In this document: piece after piece, positions 8,989 to 19,100 of the stretch
Layout: every line of letters starts with the position of its first letter
How positions within the stretch are numbered: position 1 is the stretch's first letter
Assembly: GCA_949383255.1 (NCBI GenBank)
Contig: CASJPF010000037.1
Coordinates: 1 to 37,074, forward strand
DNA length: 37,074 nucleotides
From: Lachnospiraceae bacterium
Lineage (GTDB): Bacteria; Bacillota; Clostridia; Lachnospirales; Lachnospiraceae
Direction: 5' to 3'
Notes under the pieces: generated by a model
Seen by the model: the letters and a program-made list of their open reading frames with translations, nothing else
Database searches by the model: none
What the model was told of the DNA's origin: nothing
Made by a program: the position numbers and the translations under genes

Positions 8989-9462
8989 TTATGGATAACT
9001 ATTTCCTGTTGTTTCAGTTGATTTTACTGTCTCACTTGTCTGATTGCCTTCTTCAGATACATTTGTTGTTATTCCTTCTGACGTTGCGGGAAACTCCATA
9101 TTCTCTGGTGTCGCTAAATCTGTGAAATCTACTGTTTGACTGTTTTCTATTGTTCCTTCTGAAACAGTGGATTCTATCGGTTGACTGATTCTTGTTGTCC
9201 CCGTCATATACTCTGCTTCCTCCTGATGCTCCAATCGCTCATCTTCTAACATATCTTTTTGTTTATTAGAAAAAACAGATTCTACTGCGTCAGGCATGTG
9301 TTCCTTTTGATTATCTATATCAACAATAGGCGCTGTCGAAGTTTCCTCAGGCTTATTTGTTGCAGCAACACGTGGCACAACAAATAAAGTAGCTGTAATT
9401 AACAATACTGATGGGAATACACACAATAAAGATACCAATATTTCATTTTTTTTCCATTTCAT
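8989..9462 (-). CDS. Short single-span membrane protein with Ser/Thr/Glu-rich extracellular tail
   Basis: A 157-residue protein. Residues 1-6 are basic and 8-34 hydrophobic, so it is a signal-anchor with the rest outside. The tail of about 120 residues is low-complexity, rich in Thr, Ser and Glu (runs such as TSTAPIVDID and SETVKSTETTG), unstructured and without cysteines after the anchor. I recognise no family. It probably acts as an extracellular stalk or adaptor. GGGAGAG precedes the ATG. It sits 103 bp below the GAP1-like gene and 128 bp above the zinc-ribbon gene, in the same direction and probably the same transcript. Confidence 0.7.
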   Translation of the reverse strand: MKWKKNEILVSLLCVFPSVLLITATLFVVPRVAATNKPEETSTAPIVDIDNQKEHMPDAVESVFSNKQKDMLEDERLEHQEEAEYMTGTTRISQPIESTVSEGTIENSQTVDFTDLATPENMEFPATSEGITTNVSEEGNQTSETVKSTETTGNSYP

Positions 9463-9565
9463 AGTCTATCTCTCCCAAAACCTATATTATCGCAGGCACA
9501 AATTATAGCTGCATTTATTCTGTGCCAACCATATTCCGCAAAGCGGCAAATACTTTTGTCGTTTC

Positions 9566-12079
9566 CTACAAAATAAAATGAGTGATCGCATATGCTATCC
9601 AAATTGCTGGTACAGATAGTCCAAAACCTATGGTACTTGCAAAAAACCATCCATCTATATCTTTTTTCAGCAAAAGATTTGCCACTGCCCATAAAATACC
9701 GCCACACAAAATACAAAAAAAGGTTAATGCAGCAAGAACAGTCAAAGGAGCGCTTAATAATGCTGTTATAAATGATGCTGCCATAAACAATATTGCCGGC
9801 AATATTGAACTACTAAATGCAACAACTGGCAACTTTATTTGTTCAGAATCCTGTTCTATTATTGTTGAAGGATTATTTTGTGGAATTTTATTTTGTAACA
9901 CTCGTCGAAATTGATTTATATTTATTTTTGCATACAAATCCAGTTTATTTTTCAGACGCTCCAAAATGCGTGTATCCAAATAATCTATTTGGGACTTAAG
10001 CTCCTCCTCCGACAAAATATTAGAATTGTTGATATAGTAGTCTAGTATTTGTTCCTGATATGCTGCTTGGGGCTGAATATTAATGTATGATGCGAACTCC
10101 ATAAGAAAAGTAAAATGCCTTTCGTCAAAAATATTAATATCCTTTAAACTATACAATAAATACTGATTTTCTCTAAAAATTTTTCTTGCTTCTAACGCAT
10201 TATATTTTGGTGTTACCAAAAATTGTATCAGTATTTTTAATCTTTTACTGTCAAACGAATACCTATTAGAATCGATTTCCAATTCATAATTTGGAACAAC
10301 AATGTCCTCCTTTCCGTAAGAAACAGTGTCCATCTGTGCAATATTTTGATAAGTCGTTAAAATATCATTCCAGTTGTTCCACTGTATCATCTTGCATTTC
10401 TCCATGATTTTTACTGCTTCTCCCTTTTCTTCTACAATCTTTACAATTGTTTGGTGATTCTTTTCATCAAGCATTTTTTTACAAAAATCTATGAATTTCA
10501 TTATGGCACAATAGTTTGAATAGCTTTTAAAGTATACTATATTGGACAAATAATTTTGTATTTTCTCACTCAATAATTGTTGAAACGTATCTTTATTTTC
10601 ATCATATCGAATTTCTGTATAGATACGCTCGATAATATTATAATATGGGACTATTTCCTGTTGTTGCAAGACTTTGTATATCCTTTTATTTTCTTCATCA
10701 ACTTCCTTATTTATTTGATTTTGTACAACTTCTATTTCATTTTTGAGCTGCTCCTGCATCCCTTTCTTTATCTCTGCAAACTTCTCAGCGCCATAATTCA
10801 TTTCTTTTATTTTCATGCTGAACTTATCCAAGACCTGTAATAATTTCTGATTATCATCTTTAATCTCACGTCTTGCCACATTAATATGTCTTACTTTAAA
10901 CCATTGATTAAACGTATCTTGTTGAAATGTAAGCACAGAAACGGCCTCTCCAAGCATAATATACGCTTTTAGACGATTATCAAATTCCATTTGCATTTGG
11001 TTTTTGAGTAGTTCCTCAATAATTTCATGAAATCTTTCTAAATATCCTTCTTCAAAAAAACGCTTTTTCATGGTATTCTGAAATATTTGGAATACCATAG
11101 ATTTCTGCGGCTTTTGCATTTCTTTGTACGCATGAACCGCAATCTCATCCATAATTGATTCCAAATCCTCTTCCTGCCATTTGCGAATACTTTTAAAAAA
11201 CGCTGTATGTTCTTCCACAGTGACTTTTTTCAACTGAAAAACACTGATAAACGCCTGAAACCAGCCCTCTCTAACCGCCACATCACTCTCCACAAAATCT
11301 TTTGCTAACTCCACAATACTTTGTGGAAGCCGCCGCATTATTTCCTGTGGATTCATATTGAGAAGGTCTATAATGCCTTCTTCTCTTTTTTCAGCCATAT
11401 CACGCGTATATAATTGTACTTTAATCCTATTGGAAATCATAGAATCTTCCCCTGCATATGTGGAGACCCCAACACTGCGCCGAATATTATAAGGCAGATA
11501 CGTATAGATTGTTGCAATCACCTCCAAAGCGCGTGCATTATATGCATCGCCTGTCACATCCAGAATAATACTAACTTTTTTTGACAGAGTATCTGCAACA
11601 GACAAAACACTTGCAACAATTGCGATTAACTTTTCCTGCTCTATGGCATTGCAATTTAATATCACGGACTCGTCAACTGTACTTTGAAAATTATCCAAAG
11701 TACCCCCAATATAGTCATTTAGATCTCTATCTTTGATAAATGTTCGTTTTAAGAATGACAAAAAATCTTCTCCATACAAAGATTCTTCCATATCCATAAG
11801 CTGAAAATGAGCATAGTACGACGGGGTTTGATAATTTGACATTCTTGCATTTTTTGACAGCAATATCATTTCTTTTGGCAGACTCCCAGACAAATCTGTA
11901 GTGACATAAGTGAAAGAAACTGGCTGACTGGAAATACTTGAATATTGAGCAGTGTTTTTTACAAAATCATACCCCAAGTATCCCTTAAGCAATTCCTCTT
12001 CCTGCACAGGTGTCAATTCTGCCGACTTCGCTATCGTGACATAATTTTTGCCGTCATTGCCATATAATAATTGCATCAT
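9566..12079 (-). CDS. GAP1-like GTPase-associated protein with C-terminal membrane tail
   Basis: An 837-residue protein. The N-terminal 150 residues match the pattern I know for GTPase-associated protein 1 (GAP1-N): LLYG at residues 4-7, a SFTYV strand, then SYYAHFQLMD. GAP1 proteins are encoded beside double-GTPase genes in predicted conflict systems and are thought to regulate or partner that GTPase. A long helical middle follows (about 150-740), including a charged coiled-coil-like stretch near 430-490. The last 90 residues hold three or four hydrophobic helices, so this version is held at the membrane with its head in the cytoplasm. The start ATGATG lies 24 bp below the GTPase stop; AAAGG lies upstream at a longish distance. 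The membrane tail is the unusual element. Identification is by motif memory, not by search. Confidence 0.75.
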   Translation of the reverse strand: MMQLLYGNDGKNYVTIAKSAELTPVQEEELLKGYLGYDFVKNTAQYSSISSQPVSFTYVTTDLSGSLPKEMILLSKNARMSNYQTPSYYAHFQLMDMEESLYGEDFLSFLKRTFIKDRDLNDYIGGTLDNFQSTVDESVILNCNAIEQEKLIAIVASVLSVADTLSKKVSIILDVTGDAYNARALEVIATIYTYLPYNIRRSVGVSTYAGEDSMISNRIKVQLYTRDMAEKREEGIIDLLNMNPQEIMRRLPQSIVELAKDFVESDVAVREGWFQAFISVFQLKKVTVEEHTAFFKSIRKWQEEDLESIMDEIAVHAYKEMQKPQKSMVFQIFQNTMKKRFFEEGYLERFHEIIEELLKNQMQMEFDNRLKAYIMLGEAVSVLTFQQDTFNQWFKVRHINVARREIKDDNQKLLQVLDKFSMKIKEMNYGAEKFAEIKKGMQEQLKNEIEVVQNQINKEVDEENKRIYKVLQQQEIVPYYNIIERIYTEIRYDENKDTFQQLLSEKIQNYLSNIVYFKSYSNYCAIMKFIDFCKKMLDEKNHQTIVKIVEEKGEAVKIMEKCKMIQWNNWNDILTTYQNIAQMDTVSYGKEDIVVPNYELEIDSNRYSFDSKRLKILIQFLVTPKYNALEARKIFRENQYLLYSLKDINIFDERHFTFLMEFASYINIQPQAAYQEQILDYYINNSNILSEEELKSQIDYLDTRILERLKNKLDLYAKININQFRRVLQNKIPQNNPSTIIEQDSEQIKLPVVAFSSSILPAILFMAASFITALLSAPLTVLAALTFFCILCGGILWAVANLLLKKDIDGWFFASTIGFGLSVPAIWIAYAITHFIL

Positions 12080-12103
12080 TGCAGTTCACGCCTTTCTCTT
12101 CCC

Positions 12104-13759
12104 TTAATCCCAAAACAAATTCTCTCTCGCACTCTCCGCATAGTATTCTACTGTTTTTCTTACAAATGGTGTTTTTCCAATCTCTTCTTTGGTGAATTCC
12201 ACAGGTTTAATATAACCCAAAACTGCTAATGTCCATATAAAAGGAAGCATAATTCCATATGGCTTTTTATCGCGGTTAATTCCCTCCTCAATATCAATTC
12301 CATAAGCAGCAACCGAAAAGAAATTTTTCTCATGAAACATATCTCGAATACGTGGTATAATATTTTTTACATTCTGAGAAGTTAGATATCTTTTTACATT
12401 TTTCGCCAATCCTGTAAAACTGTCTTGTTTAAACTGTACTTCCTTGGTCCCTGCTGGCATATTCAAATATAATCCTTCATTAAACGTTGAGGAATATAAC
12501 TGCTCTTCCTGCGCAATAATATCACTCATAGTAACTAATACTGCTGCTGGAGGGATTTCCTTCTTTTTTCTGCCAATCAATCTTATCATGGATTCGATAT
12601 TGGTCAATATCATATCCATATCCAATTCCACCTTATCAGAGGCTGTTTTATTTCTATGTTCAAGACGTCCATCAATCTGCACAGGTGCAAGACAAAACCA
12701 AAATATATCAGCAGACTCACAGATTTTTCTGTGATTAATTAAAAACTTCCCGCTTGCCTCTCCCGCTTGATGCTCGTCTTCGCTAAGCGGAACAAAAACT
12801 TCTCCTGGCAGATCTACAAAGGTAAGAATCACATATTTTTTCGATTCTTCTATTTTAATTTTAAGAGAAAATAAAGGAACTGTCTCAGCCGTCATATCCG
12901 TCTTAATAATCTTGTAATTTCTTCTGTATGTATTCAGTATATTCTTTTTAAAATCTTCAAACTTACGGTCTTTTGAATTTATAATTGCAATCTTATCTTC
13001 AAATTCAGAAGCCCCATACATTGGCATCAGTTTCTCCACCAACGCAGCAAGATAAGCTGTCTTTCCTACACGGGAACTCCCAAGCATAACAATAACTTTC
13101 TCTTCATACTGCCCCGCATCCATATAAAACGCTTCGCCACAATTTGGACATACCATATGTTGAAAGGACTCCGTTTCTCCATCAAAATATGTCACCGTCA
13201 GCATATTCTCAAACTCATTGCCGCTGTCATCCTTCACTGTATAAAACTCACAGTTACACTCAAGAATAGTCTGATCTGAATTTTGTGAAAGCAGCTTTAT
13301 TAACCTTTTAATATAGTCACGTTTTTTGGTTGCATCAACATCCACTTTATGATATAAAGTCATATTCAAACAGAGATCATCAAAGGCATTTTCAGAAATA
13401 CCCAAATCCTGATCAATAGCGTCAAACGCATCCTTTTTCTTATCTTGGTTGGTCTTTTCTGTAAGTTTATCAATATCCATATCGATCTGATATTTTCTTT
13501 GAATAAACTCAAGAATATATCTGCAGTCTATTTTTAAATAATTTGCAAATAAAATTTCTGTCTGTTCCATCTGAAATCGTGGTTGATACATCCCAATACA
13601 AATCTCGTCAAACAGTTCCTTTGCAGCTTTAAAAAATTCATTTTTATACTGCCTTTTTTCAAGATGCTTTCGGATAATGCTGTCTATATTTACTGCCATC
13701 TGATTGGCAGCATATACATTTCCACAATTCGTACAATGTACATTATGAAATTTTGCCAT
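12104..13759 (-). CDS. Zinc-ribbon GTPase of the double-GTPase type, partner of GAP1
   Basis: A 551-residue cytoplasmic protein. A zinc ribbon is formed by two distant Cys pairs, C9/C12 and C204/C207, with a helical insertion of about 190 residues between them. A P-loop GTPase core follows: GSSRVGKT (227-234), switch motif DLPGE (316-320) and TMSD (410-413), a fair match to the G4 specificity loop. Sequence after the last motif is ordinary alpha/beta without membrane segments. It fits the DO-GTPase families found next to GAP1 genes. A perfect AAGGAGGT precedes the ATG, and the FN3-like gene ends 12 bp upstream. It is likely the molecular switch of the cluster, with the GAP1-like protein encoded directly downstream as candidate regulator. 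Confidence 0.82.
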   Translation of the reverse strand: MAKFHNVHCTNCGNVYAANQMAVNIDSIIRKHLEKRQYKNEFFKAAKELFDEICIGMYQPRFQMEQTEILFANYLKIDCRYILEFIQRKYQIDMDIDKLTEKTNQDKKKDAFDAIDQDLGISENAFDDLCLNMTLYHKVDVDATKKRDYIKRLIKLLSQNSDQTILECNCEFYTVKDDSGNEFENMLTVTYFDGETESFQHMVCPNCGEAFYMDAGQYEEKVIVMLGSSRVGKTAYLAALVEKLMPMYGASEFEDKIAIINSKDRKFEDFKKNILNTYRRNYKIIKTDMTAETVPLFSLKIKIEESKKYVILTFVDLPGEVFVPLSEDEHQAGEASGKFLINHRKICESADIFWFCLAPVQIDGRLEHRNKTASDKVELDMDMILTNIESMIRLIGRKKKEIPPAAVLVTMSDIIAQEEQLYSSTFNEGLYLNMPAGTKEVQFKQDSFTGLAKNVKRYLTSQNVKNIIPRIRDMFHEKNFFSVAAYGIDIEEGINRDKKPYGIMLPFIWTLAVLGYIKPVEFTKEEIGKTPFVRKTVEYYAESARENLFWD

Positions 13760-13771
13760 AATACCTCCTTA

Positions 13772-14308
13772 TCAAACCTGTGTAAACCGATATACTTTAT
13801 CGTATGGTTTCTTCGCGATCAACGCTATATGCCCTGTATCTATTCCAAAAGGAAATAATAACCTACTGTCATAATTAATCTCATAATTTAATGGTGCTAT
13901 ATAATTGTCATATTTTATAAAGACTACACTTGGCGGAATAGTAAACTCCAGTTTAGGAAAAACAATCTGAACCTTATCTTTCTGATAAACAATATGCCAC
14001 CCTACCTTTTGTTGCTCTCCCAACATAATGTCTGTGACTATGGTCTTTTCACCAGGAATTCCATTTTGTCCTACTGGCAGCAATGTAAAAGTATACAGCC
14101 CACTTTCGTTTGTCAGTCTTTTCTCCGCATTGCCATTTTGCTTTCCTGGATAATACAAAACACCCCCTATTGTAAATTCAGCGCCATCTCCATTTTCTAT
14201 TTCCTTCTTTTTATAAAAAATCTTCATGGAAATAAAATCACTGCATCCCCACTCCCAATTTACTTTGATAAAATTTCCCTCACATCGAATGGATACATTT
14301 TCGGGCAT
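13772..14308 (-). CDS. FN3-like beta-sandwich protein of the GTPase/tubulin cluster
   Basis: A 178-residue all-beta protein without signal peptide or membrane segment. The opening (VSIRCEGNFIKVNWEW, then MKIFYKK) has the strand and tryptophan pattern of a fibronectin type III-like domain. A second beta-rich half follows from about residue 100. No catalytic residues are seen. I place the start at the ATG reading MPENVS, because AAGGAGGATATTGAC sits directly before it; an upstream TTG in the same frame lies on top of that ribosome site. The stop of the 614-aa gene lies 17 bp upstream, so the two are coupled. It is probably an adaptor between larger partners. The fold call is moderate; function is unknown. 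Confidence 0.75.
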   Translation of the reverse strand: MPENVSIRCEGNFIKVNWEWGCSDFISMKIFYKKKEIENGDGAEFTIGGVLYYPGKQNGNAEKRLTNESGLYTFTLLPVGQNGIPGEKTIVTDIMLGEQQKVGWHIVYQKDKVQIVFPKLEFTIPPSVVFIKYDNYIAPLNYEINYDSRLLFPFGIDTGHIALIAKKPYDKVYRFTQV

Positions 14309-14325
14309 GTCAATATCCTCCTTAG

Positions 14326-16170
14326 TCAACTCATATTATAAATATCTGAAAAGTCTTTTATTTCCCTAAATGCAAATAACTCAAAACACGTATTAGTTTC
14401 CCAATCGCATTGTTCTATATAAACCTCTGGCAGACTTGAACGAATAACATTCTCGATTTTCTGAATATCATTGTTATTACCAATCCTATTCCGCGCAGTA
14501 AACAACGTCTCTGTTTCCTTTGCGTCTCTTGGAACATAAAGCCTCGCTGAATAGTAGGCTTCCATCAAATTATTACTTTTCATACTATCTAAACGTTGCA
14601 CAAACTCTCCTAAAACATTTGTTATACTTCCTTGCAGCCATTTATCCACCTGATCTTTTAAATTCACGATATTTTTTTGCATGGCATCAAACATACCACA
14701 ATTAAGTACATCCATATCCCACCGGAATACGCTTTTATTCACTTGGATAGATGGTTGAAAATTAACTGCATTTAGAGTAGGATTTACTGGCATTACTGCC
14801 TCTGTCCGAATAGAGACAAGACCAGTAATCTCATCTCTATTCCGTTCCTCGTTTTCTCTGATATACTTTTGAAAATCAGGAGAATCGATCCGTTTTATTA
14901 TTGTATCTACAAACTGAATCTTTCGTTCTAGCCGAAAGATCTCAGCATCTATCTGCCAAAAATTACTCTTAAGTATATTGATAATTTCTGCCCAATTTGT
15001 CTTGTATACAAATCGATAATATCCACTGTCAGATATCCGTTCAGACTGATATACTTTTATTTCTTCCTGATAAGTCTTCCGAATATCTTGTAACACAGAG
15101 TATAAATCATTTTTTACTGCATATAAATTTCCTAGCTCCGAGGAGGCAAAAAATTGATTTACATAATCATCAGATATACTGTCAGCAATATTTGCTTTTA
15201 AAAACTCATAACAAGGATTTTCGCTGCCATACATACTCAGCATTAGCTTCTTATATGTAATGTCTCTTGGTACCTGAAACACTCCTGGCCGCAGAGATTC
15301 ATTCAACTGATTATAATGAATCGGCATTTTACAAAATACTGTGAGCAGTTCATCTGACGAATAATCCATCATGCCGTCAATTAATTGGTGTATCCTGCCT
15401 CTGTATTCTCCGCTTTCAATCACGCGCATATCCTGCTGCATAATACAGTCAATCAGATAATCTACAATCTTCTGTTTGAGAATGTCAAGTTTCCAATATC
15501 CAACCACAAAGTTGGGGGTATTCATCCCTCTCTGATTCCACATTATCGAGACGCGATTTTGTGCATTCATCGACTGTAGAAAAATATGCATGACCATCGA
15601 CTGTATTGCCTTTTTATATTTTGGATATTCTGACTTACATGTATTATCCTGCGTAAAAACGCCAACAGGATATTGACCTGACGCATTCTGCTGAAGCAGC
15701 GTTAGCTGTTCTCTGCATTTGATACCATTCATCTTTGAATAATCAAAAATACAGTAAAAACAAATGTTATATCCCTCATGCAGCCCCTCTTGCTTTAATG
15801 CATTATACAATGCACGCATATCAGCAGTCATCTGGCTGGCCTCCAAATTATCTGCCATAAAAATAATCGGAATATAATATTGATTCAACTTCTGCAGACT
15901 GCCATTTTCCATCTTTTCTTGAAAGTACAACACAGCTTGATGCAGCGAATCTGGCATTGTTCCGCCATGCTCTTTTATCAAAAAGATAGCCTTTTCATTT
16001 CCAAATTTTGTAATAAGCTCTCTTCTAAACATTTGTTCTATATTCTCAGAAAATTCTTTGTATAGAATACACAGTGGATATCTTGTTATCTCATTAAATC
16101 GAACCTTATTCTGCGCTGTTACTTTATTGACAATCTTATCCACTTCAGAATCAATCTGCATTGAAATCAT
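14326..16170 (-). CDS. Unrecognised 614-aa protein encoded next to the tubulin-like GTPase
   Basis: A soluble, probably cytoplasmic protein that I cannot assign to a family. The first 200 residues alternate strands and helices (PLCILYKEF, YYIPIIFMADN, YNICFYCIFDY, YPVGVFTQ), like a Rossmann- or vWA-type alpha/beta fold but without a visible MIDAS or P-loop. The middle and end are helical and charged. No membrane segments or signal peptide are seen. The ATG at 16170 is chosen because AAGAGGAG lies eight bases before it; an in-frame GTG two codons upstream would be too close to that site. It begins 20 bp after the tubulin-like stop and ends 17 bp before the FN3-like start. Its constant place in this tight operon suggests that it binds the tubulin-like protein. 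Confidence 0.75.
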   Translation of the reverse strand: MISMQIDSEVDKIVNKVTAQNKVRFNEITRYPLCILYKEFSENIEQMFRRELITKFGNEKAIFLIKEHGGTMPDSLHQAVLYFQEKMENGSLQKLNQYYIPIIFMADNLEASQMTADMRALYNALKQEGLHEGYNICFYCIFDYSKMNGIKCREQLTLLQQNASGQYPVGVFTQDNTCKSEYPKYKKAIQSMVMHIFLQSMNAQNRVSIMWNQRGMNTPNFVVGYWKLDILKQKIVDYLIDCIMQQDMRVIESGEYRGRIHQLIDGMMDYSSDELLTVFCKMPIHYNQLNESLRPGVFQVPRDITYKKLMLSMYGSENPCYEFLKANIADSISDDYVNQFFASSELGNLYAVKNDLYSVLQDIRKTYQEEIKVYQSERISDSGYYRFVYKTNWAEIINILKSNFWQIDAEIFRLERKIQFVDTIIKRIDSPDFQKYIRENEERNRDEITGLVSIRTEAVMPVNPTLNAVNFQPSIQVNKSVFRWDMDVLNCGMFDAMQKNIVNLKDQVDKWLQGSITNVLGEFVQRLDSMKSNNLMEAYYSARLYVPRDAKETETLFTARNRIGNNNDIQKIENVIRSSLPEVYIEQCDWETNTCFELFAFREIKDFSDIYNMS

Positions 16171-16190
16171 TGACACTTCTCCTCTTAAAT

Positions 16191-19100
16191 TCAGCCTTTC
16201 TTTAAAAGCATCATCTCATCATAAAAAGTATTGTATTTTGCAATCATATTGCCCATGCCTGCCTGCTTTAGAGTTTTCTGAGCATCTATTTTTTTTAGTT
16301 TCTCCCTCGCTGTGGCACAGCGGTCCATAAATGCATCCGAAAATCCTCGATACTTGTTTTTTGCCGCCTCTGAATGGTCACTGCTTAATTCCTTCGCATA
16401 TTCATCCATTTCCTCCAAATCCTCATCCTTGAATCTTTCTACAAAATTTTGAAATGTATAATAGATAAAATTAGTAACCTCAATTGCTGTATAATCAGAA
16501 AAATACATTAACTCCTGTTGTTCTCCTGATCGGTCTGTCATAATCACAATATCATCCTCAAAAGATATAATTCCTGTCCGTACATATTCATAAAACTTCA
16601 TCATCTTTTTATGCTCTACGACTTCTCTATTAGCTTCTTCTATGATTGGCAGACAACTATTATAAACCTCATACATCTGCATCAGTTTTGTATATAGAAA
16701 ATAATTCATGCGTACAAGTTGATATAAATTTTCATCCGTAACATTAAAGTACACATTACTTAACGTGACAAGATATTCCTTGAGCATATTTTCTGATATC
16801 ATTTTTTTCATAAATTCTTTGCTGGAATCAATCAAGCCTTCCTGCGTATATTCAGGATCATTTATATATTTTGTCTTACACCAACATATTATACTTTCCT
16901 TATTACAGCTCGTGTCATTTTCAGGTAAGCAAATCGCTCTATAGATTTCTGTGGACTCTTCCTTTATAATCAATCCACAATCTATAAATTTCTGAACGTT
17001 TACCTTGACTGTCTGCATATAACTGCGCTCTCTTTTATTAAAGTCAGCAGACGGCCATAAAATACTATTTGACAAAGCTGGCATATCCTTCCAGTTCTCA
17101 GTCTTGTTTTCTCTTGTATGCATACCCGGAATATTATTTCCTTCATACATTTTCTCATATTCATTAATATCTGCCAGGGCATAAAGAGGTACCCCAATTA
17201 CCAGGTTGTACCAATAGATACTATTCATATCCACGCTCTTAGAAACATCTGCACCATTTGCCACAGCAAAATTTTGCATTGCTGCTGAAATCTTTAATGC
17301 GGTTGATGGAACCACAACATATCGATGGCTTGCCAGAGAATTTAAATTTAATACTGCTGAGGTCGGAAAGATTACGCCCGCCTTATTTTTCAACTCGTTA
17401 AAAGCAGAACTTAACCCCTTATCCAATCCCGCCGTGCCATATTTTAACTCCAAAAATCTTTCAATCGTAAGATTGGGCAGATCGCTGTACTGATTTTCAA
17501 GGAAATGCACAAACACATTCATTGGGTCAAAATCCTCTGTACTCTGAACCCATCTCTTTTGTGTCTTTAAAATCTCATTTTCAAACGCACTTACTAATCC
17601 TTCTGGCTGTTTTTCTGCGAGCATATCATCCATATATTTAATAATTCGCCGCATATTTGTGTCATCACGCTCAGCAAAATCCAATAGTTGTCCAGCATAT
17701 TCTGCGATTGGAATAGTACCCTCTAACACGCTCTGATAATTGCGGTCTACGATATCACGCATATACACAAAAATATCAATATACGTATTTAAATTTGTAA
17801 TTTTTTCTTCTATCCATGCAATAATTTGCTTTAGACAGTCTGAAATAATCTCGTTGTACAGATATACTATATTGTCTGAAATAAGTCTTGACACACACAA
17901 TTCTCTGTAATCCTCAATTTTTCCTGTAGCAATCGGCCCAAAACACAATGACGAATTCAACTCTGCAATAATTTTGCGCATCTGCTCATCCATCTGATTC
18001 TGCATACTATACTGTCCCGCAATCAGTCCTTTTAGTGCCTCCTGATAATCTTTATCCAAACGATACAGGACACCATTAATACTTCTGCCGTCTAAAATCT
18101 TGTCATCCAAAAGTTCTTTCAAAAAATAGATTCCACATTCTGGGTCTGTAAATCTCTTATTATAGTAATCTTCCAGTTGCCCTATAATAAATTCTAATAC
18201 TTGGTGTTTTGCAATATCCCATGCATTGTATAAAGCGACATTCTGCTTCATATGATGCTGCTTTAATATGTTAAAAAGACTCCCGCTAATCACATCCTGC
18301 TTTGTTGCCTTTCCTCCAATACCTCTCGTATACTGCATTAGCGGCACTGTCGATCTGCCAATAATATTGTTTGCCTGTTCCTCTGGAAGCATTGGCGCAA
18401 TATGAAGCATTTCTTCAACATGATTTTGTTTGGCATGTCTATCCCATCCTTGTGCGAACATGTCCATTGTGCCATGCGCAATATAAGCCAGAATCTGCTC
18501 AATCGGAAGCACTAACGCCCCTGTTCCAATGACAAGATACTGATAATAAGCATTTTTTGGCACCGTTTTATCACTAAGCACCTTTACCTTATTTGCAATT
18601 TCTTCTATACCATTGTCTAAAAAGGAATTTGCCAGAAAACCATTATCAATTTCATTTTTTGATACAAGATTGATAATATTATCCACAACAACTCGTTTCG
18701 TAAATTTTTCTGGTTCTTTTACCAGACCATTGCCACGTTTACCTGATACCAAAACGCAAGAATCAAATATATGTTCTACTGAATCAACTTCAAATCCAGG
18801 CATATAAGTTGCCCTGTAATGTGCTGCTCCGTCCATTACTCCCAAATTCATCAAGGAATCAATCTCTTTCAGCGCAGCATAACTATTATATTTAATATGT
18901 GTCCCTTTTGCCGTCACTGGGTAGGCATCTGGCAGAAAAATATATCCATATACTTTCACTGCCCACGCATTATCACCACAAATCTTTCGGACAATATATG
19001 GAATATCAATCACTGTTCCGCTGCCTGTTCCACCGCCAACGCCTGCAAAAATATAGACAATTAGCTCTTCTTTGGCAGAATCTACAATCTGATTATGTAA

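Noticed and set aside
9459..9716. An 85-codon minus-strand frame overlapping the end of the GAP1-like gene
   Set aside because: It lies mostly inside the 837-aa gene in another frame, is rich in Cys, His and Trp in a non-protein-like way, and has no good ribosome site.
9789..9808. A perfect 20-bp palindrome, possible operator site
   Set aside because: It lies inside the GAP1-like coding region at an AILPAIL segment, where codon choice can explain it; no second copy near a promoter.
12444..12734. Plus-strand open frames across the window, for example this 96-codon one
   Set aside because: All plus-strand frames lie opposite well-supported minus-strand genes, or are short and without ribosome sites.
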